This document shows, in pieces, positions 59,092-64,000 of a stretch of DNA of 64,000 bases. The stretch lies in assembly GCA_012797975.1 (NCBI GenBank), contig JAAZOD010000010.1:62001-126000 (forward strand), in the 5' to 3' direction. Every line of letters begins with the position of its first letter. Within the stretch, counting starts at the first letter, position 1. The notes under the pieces are model-generated. The model ran no database searches and had not been told where the DNA came from. It saw only the letters and a list, made by a program, of their open reading frames with translations. The DNA comes from Pelolinea sp. GTDB taxonomy: Bacteria > Chloroflexota > Anaerolineae > Anaerolineales > Anaerolineaceae. The position numbers and the translations under genes are program-made.

Positions 59092-60426
59092 TTATTTTAA
59101 TATTTGGTATCCATACGATTCGCAAATGCCTTCCGACTCATCCACCACCCCCATGATCACGGTATCTTCGGGGAAAGCTTTGCGCACCATCTCCAGGACC
59201 TGGATGGCCTTTTCGCAGTAACCGTTCGATTCGCGATGCAGGGCAGCCAGCACCGCCCCATATTCGGCATAATAATCCTTGGTATCCACGTTGAGCGGCA
59301 GTCCTTCAATGGCCACCATGGTATCCGTGGTCGAATCGCACTGGCGCGCCTCGCAGCTTTCCTCAGCGGTACAGCCCTCCAACCCGCATTGGAAGGCAAG
59401 GATCTCGCTCTCATAATTGCGGGACTTGTGATAAATATCGCCCAGGAACGCGTAGGCGTAGGCATCATCGGGTTTTAACTGCACCGCTTTGCGGGCATTC
59501 AAACTGGCGGAAAGAGGGTAACCCTGCTGCACATACGTCTTTGCGATGGATTGGTAAGGGATGGGGTCTTTCACACCCAGTTGTTCATTGATATCCGCCG
59601 CTTTCGCAAAATAATCCAGCGCGTAATCATACTGCTCCAATTCACGGTAATTCACCCCAATCGACATATACAGAAAAGTAAGGTTGGGGTTGATATCGGC
59701 TGCCTTCTTATATTCCGTGATGGCGGCACTGTAGTTGCCGATGGATTCCTGCAGGTAACCGCTGATGCGGTGCACATCCATCAGGGTATCATCCTGCTCC
59801 AGCGCCTGATCGATATACTGCCCTGCCTGCGTCCATTTCATCTGGTCCGTAAGGATCTCTGCATAGAAAGCCAGCGCCAGGGTGTTGTTTCCATCCAGTT
59901 GCAGCGCGGAGACGGCTTCCTGTTCCGCCTGGGTCAACAACGAATCTCTCTGGTCGCCAACCAGCGCCGAGCTCGCCAGCCAATCGAGCGCAAAGGCCTT
60001 CACAGCATGCGCCGTGCTGTTTTCATTTTCAATTTCCAGAGCACGGTTGGCCGAATCCAGAGCCTCATTGAGCCGGTTGTATTTATCTTCGCTCGAAACC
60101 AGCAGTGTGGATGAATAAACCTGGATTCTTGACAGCTCAACCCACAGTTCAACATTGTTCGGATCCACGCTGGCCGCGTTTTGAAACGCCTCCAGGGCCT
60201 TCGCCAGATCGCCGGCCACAAAATGAACTTCCGCTTCCTGCACAAAAGATTCCACCGTGCGCGTGGCGGTGGGGGTTGCCATAAAAAGCGGGGTGATGCG
60301 CCCCTGCTGCTGATCGCGCATGACCAGCAGAAGTGCGATGATCATGGCAAGCAAGAGCACGATACTATAAGGACTCGAACGATGTTTCTTCTTTTGAAAC
60401 AGGGAATCCCGGTGTGGTAAATTCAT
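59092..60426 (-). CDS. Membrane-anchored TPR protein
   Basis: A 444-residue protein: short basic N-terminus, one TM helix (about 20-36), a linker, then about eight TPR-like helix pairs. Examples are AEVHFVAGDLAKALEAFQNAASVDPNNVELWVELSRIQ, NYSAAITEYKKAADINPNLTFLYMSIGVNY and YDYALDYFAKAADINEQLG. A Cys-rich stretch GLEGCTAEESCEARQCDS (about 353-370) interrupts the later repeats. It lies one base after the stop of a similar gene (60428). The pair probably arose by duplication and may form one complex outside the membrane. Function unknown. Confidence 0.85.
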   Translation of the reverse strand: MNLPHRDSLFQKKKHRSSPYSIVLLLAMIIALLLVMRDQQQGRITPLFMATPTATRTVESFVQEAEVHFVAGDLAKALEAFQNAASVDPNNVELWVELSRIQVYSSTLLVSSEDKYNRLNEALDSANRALEIENENSTAHAVKAFALDWLASSALVGDQRDSLLTQAEQEAVSALQLDGNNTLALAFYAEILTDQMKWTQAGQYIDQALEQDDTLMDVHRISGYLQESIGNYSAAITEYKKAADINPNLTFLYMSIGVNYRELEQYDYALDYFAKAADINEQLGVKDPIPYQSIAKTYVQQGYPLSASLNARKAVQLKPDDAYAYAFLGDIYHKSRNYESEILAFQCGLEGCTAEESCEARQCDSTTDTMVAIEGLPLNVDTKDYYAEYGAVLAALHRESNGYCEKAIQVLEMVRKAFPEDTVIMGVVDESEGICESYGYQILK

Positions 60427-60427
60427 C

Positions 60428-61756
60428 TTAATCTCCCGAGACGGTCGGAGTGGTAATGGGATAGGGCAGCGGTGTGGGAGTCAATGTGGGTTGCGGGGTC
60501 CAGGTGGGGATCATGGTGGCGGTCGGCAGTTTGAGCAACTGCTGGTTGTTCATTTTTTCATAACAACGGTTCAGCGTGTATTCCGCGTTGTAAACAGCGG
60601 TTTCATCATCCTGCATGCTTTGAATGATCGCCTGTGCAACCGGAACGGCATCATCGCAGTACCCCAATTCCATCAAGGACATGGCATACACATAGTAAAA
60701 ATCCACCACATCATAGGAAAGCGGCAGCCCTTCCACGATCGAGCCATTGGACGTGACCCCTCCTTGAATGGCAAGCTGCAGGGAAAGAATGGCATCGCCA
60801 AACTGATAATTCTTATAATAGGCCTGTCCCAGGTAGCCCCAGTAATACGGATTCTGTGAATCATCCGAGATCGCCTGCTGAAAATACTGGATAGCTTTGC
60901 TGTACTCACCGGTGCGGGAATAGGTACGCCCGATCAACACATCCGGGATGGGGTCGGCCGGGTTAAGCGCGTTGGCCTTGGTGTATTCCTCCACCGCCAT
61001 CGTGTAATCCAGCATGCTGGCATAAGTGCGCCCCAGTGAAATGTGAAGTTCAGCCACATTGGAATTGACCGTGATGGCCGCTTCATATTCGGTGATGGCA
61101 TCTTCATAGTTGGCGGTAATCTCTAGCACCGCACCCCTTGCCCAGTGGGTCTCCAGTGCGGATGGGGAAATGGCTTCCGCTTTGCGCGATGCCTCGATGG
61201 CCAGGTCCAGGTCGCCCTGCGCTTCAGCCCCTTCCAGTATCTTTTTGGCTTTCACAATGGCGTCATAGGCATAGGCAAAATAGTTGGACGAATCATACTC
61301 AATCGCTTTACTCAAGTTCGATTCGGAATCCAGATAATCGCCCAGCAACCCATGGGAAACGCCCATGATGGCATACGCCTGGCTGTTCTCAGGATTCAGC
61401 AGCAGTGCGTTGCCGGCATCTTCCAGCGATGCCTCATAATCACCCCGATACAGGTTAATCATCGCCGAGGAAATGTAGTTGGAGGGGTTTTGGGGGTCGG
61501 CCTTGATGGCTTTGCCATACGCCTGCAGTGCCTGGGTGTATTTTCCCTCTGCCACGTAACCTTGTGCTTCTGCAATGAACGTTTCTGCCGAGATGGTTGG
61601 GGTTGGTGAAGGGAGGAAAATATAGGGAGAGAACGGCTCCACTTTGCGATCGATATACACCAGCAGACCAATGATCACAACCAAGATGAGAATCCGGAGG
61701 GGATTTGATCGGCGGGTTTTCCGCCGCATATTCCAATTTCTTCCTTTGATGTACAT
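60428..61756 (-). CDS. Membrane-anchored TPR protein (paralogue of the 59092 gene)
   Basis: A 442-residue protein with one TM helix (about 20-38), then TPR repeats: EAQGYVAEGKYTQALQAYGKAIKADPQNPSNYI, DYEASLEDAGNALLLNPENSQAYAIMGVSH and EYSKAIQYFQQAISDDSQNPYYWGYLGQAYY, among others. It ends in a Thr/Pro-rich tail (PTLTPTPLPYPITTPT). The architecture matches the neighbour at 59092. The ATG at 61756 sits six bases after TAAGAT, with TTGACG 18 nt further upstream, so the mRNA seems leaderless; an internal ATG with AAGGAAG is less likely. Divergent from trmD. Confidence 0.85.
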   Translation of the reverse strand: MYIKGRNWNMRRKTRRSNPLRILILVVIIGLLVYIDRKVEPFSPYIFLPSPTPTISAETFIAEAQGYVAEGKYTQALQAYGKAIKADPQNPSNYISSAMINLYRGDYEASLEDAGNALLLNPENSQAYAIMGVSHGLLGDYLDSESNLSKAIEYDSSNYFAYAYDAIVKAKKILEGAEAQGDLDLAIEASRKAEAISPSALETHWARGAVLEITANYEDAITEYEAAITVNSNVAELHISLGRTYASMLDYTMAVEEYTKANALNPADPIPDVLIGRTYSRTGEYSKAIQYFQQAISDDSQNPYYWGYLGQAYYKNYQFGDAILSLQLAIQGGVTSNGSIVEGLPLSYDVVDFYYVYAMSLMELGYCDDAVPVAQAIIQSMQDDETAVYNAEYTLNRCYEKMNNQQLLKLPTATMIPTWTPQPTLTPTPLPYPITTPTVSGD

Positions 61757-61762
61757 ACCGCA

Positions 61763-61792
61763 ATCTTATCATCATGCTAAAAATTGCGTCAA
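61763..61792 (-). promoter_or_regulatory. Promoter of the TPR gene pair (leaderless)
   Basis: On the minus strand TTGACG (61787-61792), 18 nt, TAAGAT (61763-61768). The start codon begins six bases after the -10 box. Confidence 0.75.
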
Positions 61793-61832
61793 GAAAGGGA
61801 AAAAGCGCTGGCCGGGAGCGGATTCCTTTTTC

Positions 61833-61861
61833 TTGCAAATCGTTTTGGTTAAAGCTAGAAT
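61833..61861 (+). promoter_or_regulatory. Promoter of trmD (leaderless)
   Basis: TTGCAA (61833-61838), 17 nt, TAGAAT (61856-61861). The ATG begins six bases after the -10 box and there is no Shine-Dalgarno. Confidence 0.75.
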
Positions 61862-61867
61862 GAAACC

Positions 61868-62650
61868 ATGCTTTTTGATGTATTTACCTTATTCCCCGAA
61901 GTATTCCCCGCTTATCTTGAAACAAGCATCTTGAAACGTGCGAAAGAAAATGATCTGCTGGAAGTCCGCCTGCACGACATCCGCGATTGGGCTACCGATA
62001 AACACCGTACCACCGATGATACCCCGTATGGGGGTGGCGGCGGAATGGTCATGAAGCCAGAACCGATCTTCAAAGCAGTGGAAGAGGTCATCGGAATTCC
62101 TCCCTCCTGCCCGCTCATCCTGCTCACCCCGCAGGGTCAAACTCTCACGCAGCAGAAAGCAGAGGAGCTCAGCGAACTCCCCCATCTGGCTGTCATTTGT
62201 GGAAGATACGAAGGATTTGACGAGCGCATCCGCCAACACCTGGTCAGCGAAGAAATATCGATCGGAGATTACGTCCTCAGCGGAGGGGAGCTGCCAGCGC
62301 TTATTCTTATCGAAGCGGTCACCCGCCTTATTCCCGGCGCGTTGGGAGATCCGGAAGGCGCGTTCGATGATTCATTCAGCTGCGGGCTTCTGGAATATCC
62401 CCAGTACACCCGCCCACCGGCCTTCCGCGGCTGGGAAGTGCCGGAAATATTGCAATCGGGCGATCACGGGGCAATCGACCGGTGGAGGCGTAATCAAGCC
62501 CTGTTGCGTACATTGCAAAAACGTCCCGATCTTCTGTTCAAAGCCGATCTTTCTGATGCAGACCTTGACTATCTGGAACAGGCAGTACAGGAATCAGAGA
62601 CAGCAGCATCTGATCCTATAATCAATCTCATCAAAAAAAGAAAGGAATAA
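61868..62650 (+). CDS. trmD: tRNA (guanine37-N1)-methyltransferase TrmD
   Basis: A 260-residue SPOUT methyltransferase. [66 protein letters not shown] and [30 protein letters not shown] (SAM-binding trefoil knot) are all diagnostic. It makes m1G37 in tRNA, which prevents frameshifting. It stands apart from the rpsP-rimM-rplS genes with which trmD is often grouped. A promoter abuts the start codon. The MFS gene follows 6 nt after the stop. Confidence 0.97.
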   Translation: MLFDVFTLFPEVFPAYLETSILKRAKENDLLEVRLHDIRDWATDKHRTTDDTPYGGGGGMVMKPEPIFKAVEEVIGIPPSCPLILLTPQGQTLTQQKAEELSELPHLAVICGRYEGFDERIRQHLVSEEISIGDYVLSGGELPALILIEAVTRLIPGALGDPEGAFDDSFSCGLLEYPQYTRPPAFRGWEVPEILQSGDHGAIDRWRRNQALLRTLQKRPDLLFKADLSDADLDYLEQAVQESETAASDPIINLIKKRKE

Positions 62651-62656
62651 TCAATT

Positions 62657-63904
62657 ATGAAATACAACATTGGAAAAACATTTTTACTTGGCCTGGGATT
62701 CTTTGGGGTCAGCGTGATCTGGAGCGTTTACAACGCCTATGTTCCCATCTTTCTTGAATCCAGATTTGCGCTCTCCGCAGGGTTCATCGGCCTCTTCATG
62801 ACCCTCGACAATATCGCCGCGCTTTTCATCCAACCGGCGGTTGGCGCATGGTCCGACCGGCTGCGCACACCCATCGGCCGCCGCATGCCTTTCATTTTAA
62901 TCGGTGCTCCCATCGCAGCGTTGGCGTTCTTTGTGCTGCCCAAAGCCCTTTCGCTGCCGGTCTTTTTCTTCGCCGCCAGCTTGCTGCTGCTTGCCATGGC
63001 TCTCTGGCGCACGCCGGTGGTGGCATTGATGCCCGACATCACACCCTCCAAATATCGTTCACAAGCCAATGGCATCATCAATTTCATGGGCGGCATTGGC
63101 GCCATCATCGCCTTTCTGTTCGGCGCAACTTTATATGAAATGAATCCCGCCTATCCCTTCTGGCTGGGTTCCATCCTGGTCACGCTGGCCGCGATCCTGG
63201 TCTTCATCTTCATCAAGGAGCCCAAGGAATTCGAGCATTCCAAAGAGAAAGCGCCTTCGTTGATCGAATCAGTCAAAGGCATTTTTAAGGAAAAGGACCG
63301 GAACACTTTGCGCATCCTGCTGGCAATCTTCTTCTGGTTCATCGCATACAATGGCATCGAGGCCTTCTTTACCCTTTATGGAAAGAACTATCTGGGCATC
63401 AGTGAATCCGACGCATCCAGACTGCTCGGCCAACTGTCCACCTTCTTCGTTCTGTTCTCTCTACCAGCGGGTTACATTGGCGCAGCCGTGGGCCGGAAGA
63501 AGACCATCATCGCCGGCATTGTATTGATGGCCGCCTGCATCGCCTCCTTATTCTTCCTGCCGACCGGAGTCTTGACCACCCTGCTCACCACCCTGCCGCT
63601 GCTGGGTAAAGTGCCGGTCATCGGTGTCATCCTCATGATCACCGGTATTGCCTGGTCGCTCATCAATATCAATTCGCTGCCCATGGTAGTGGATATGACC
63701 GACGCAAACCGCATCGGCACATACACCGGTTTGTATTATCTGTTCTCCACGCTGGCTGCCATTCTGGGTCCCATTCTATACGGATTCATCATCCAATTCA
63801 GCCAGGGAAAATACAATTTACTGATGATCATCAGCCCGATCTTCCTGGCAGGCGCATTGATCAGCATATTTGGGGTCAAACGCGGCGAGATCAGAGAAGG
63901 CTAG
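62657..63904 (+). CDS. MFS transporter, GPH/SLC45-like (sugar:cation type)
   Basis: A 415-residue 12-TM carrier. WSVYNAYVPIFLESRFALSAGFIGLFMTLDNIAALFIQPAVGAWSDRLRTPIGRRMPFILIGAPIAALAF, with SDRxxTPxGRRxPF after helix 2, is the signature of the SLC45/GPH group, which takes up disaccharides or other solutes with H+. NINSLPMVVDMTD and GTYTGLYYLFSTLAAILGP fit the second half. AAAGGAATAAT precedes the ATG. It begins 6 nt after trmD and probably shares its mRNA; substrate unknown. Confidence 0.87.
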   Translation: MKYNIGKTFLLGLGFFGVSVIWSVYNAYVPIFLESRFALSAGFIGLFMTLDNIAALFIQPAVGAWSDRLRTPIGRRMPFILIGAPIAALAFFVLPKALSLPVFFFAASLLLLAMALWRTPVVALMPDITPSKYRSQANGIINFMGGIGAIIAFLFGATLYEMNPAYPFWLGSILVTLAAILVFIFIKEPKEFEHSKEKAPSLIESVKGIFKEKDRNTLRILLAIFFWFIAYNGIEAFFTLYGKNYLGISESDASRLLGQLSTFFVLFSLPAGYIGAAVGRKKTIIAGIVLMAACIASLFFLPTGVLTTLLTTLPLLGKVPVIGVILMITGIAWSLININSLPMVVDMTDANRIGTYTGLYYLFSTLAAILGPILYGFIIQFSQGKYNLLMIISPIFLAGALISIFGVKRGEIREG

Positions 63905-64000
63905 GGTCTTCAAAGTAAGCAAAAGAACATGATGGAAGGCACATCATCAAAAACTTGATTTTGATTTTTAAACAAGCTATACTTAAAGACCAAGAGAGAT
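63905..64000. other. Right edge, promoter-like sequence
   Basis: TATACT (near 63976) with T-rich sequence upstream resembles a -10 element for a gene beyond the window. No coding sequence is seen. Confidence 0.35.

Noticed and set aside
59092-61756. Tandem DNA repeats in the TPR genes
   Set aside because: Repeats exist only at protein level (TPR helices); no near-identical DNA units are seen.

Overview
This window looks like a stretch of chromosome from an anaerobic, Gram-positive-style bacterium, most likely of the Chloroflexota class Anaerolineae. That placement is an inference. It rests on many lipoproteins with Thr/Pro-rich linkers after the lipobox Cys, TPR and NBR1-Ig surface lipoproteins, a T-box in front of thrS, a CIRCE/groESL unit, a methylmalonyl-CoA mutase of the archaeal/Bacillus type without its B12 domain, and roughly 50-55% GC. 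No rRNA genes, CRISPR arrays, insertion sequences or phage genes are visible. There are four tRNA genes: Glu-TTC, two Ser-GGA and Val-GAC.

Layout. 1-8.6 kb: the 3'-truncated end of a 23S rRNA methyltransferase gene, an MFS exporter, a MarR-regulated heterodimeric ABC exporter, and a UMF1-type MFS carrier. 8.7-12.5 kb: methylmalonyl-CoA mutase large subunit plus epimerase, and a GH13 alpha-glucosidase. 12.6-15.7 kb: tRNA-Glu, a short tyrosyl-tRNA synthetase, an M28 peptidase and a lipoprotein. 15.9-22.0 kb: a complete peptide-type ABC importer operon on the minus strand. 22.3-25.3 kb: an MFS exporter behind a small leader-peptide/terminator unit, and a divergent Fsr-type MFS gene followed by an AlaX-type editing protein. 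26-38.7 kb: glycosyltransferase, DegV, small cell-surface genes, sortase-like protein, RsmI, dynamin-like GTPase, ZIP transporter, MurJ, TPR protein and RimO. 38.7-42.4 kb: solitary LuxR-type HTH, RodZ-like protein, ribosomal protein L9 and an NBR1-Ig lipoprotein. 42.5-45.2 kb: an MFS gene, then an AT-rich islet with a toxin-antitoxin-like gene pair between two near-identical tRNA-Ser genes. 45.3-50 kb: GNAT, two orphan peptide-type permeases, a membrane protein, tRNA-Val and a VIT-family transporter. 49.9-56 kb: T-box-thrS-infC-rpmI-rplT, macrodomain, SpoU methyltransferase and DUF711. 56-64 kb: parvulin lipoprotein, groESL with CIRCE, two TPR membrane proteins, trmD and another MFS carrier.

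The most unusual content is in the peptide ABC operon. The solute-binding lipoprotein appears to be a natural circular permutation of the family 5 binding-protein fold: its C-terminal half comes first, directly after the lipoprotein leader, and its N-terminal half comes last. Its partner permease (DppC/OppC type) carries an insert of about 115 residues that looks like one lobe of a family 3 solute-binding protein, in the extracellular loop between TM1 and TM2. I know of no described transporter with this combination.

Other points of interest: a predicted attenuator with a 19-residue leader peptide, a mutually exclusive hairpin set and an operator-like palindrome in front of an MFS exporter; a recurrent promoter arrangement (-10 hexamer 6-8 nt before the start codon) that implies many leaderless mRNAs; an AUA start codon for infC; a TyrRS without its S4 domain; and a perfect 34-bp palindrome in front of a LuxR-type gene. 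Six different MFS carriers and one multidrug ABC exporter in 64 kb give the region an efflux-rich character.
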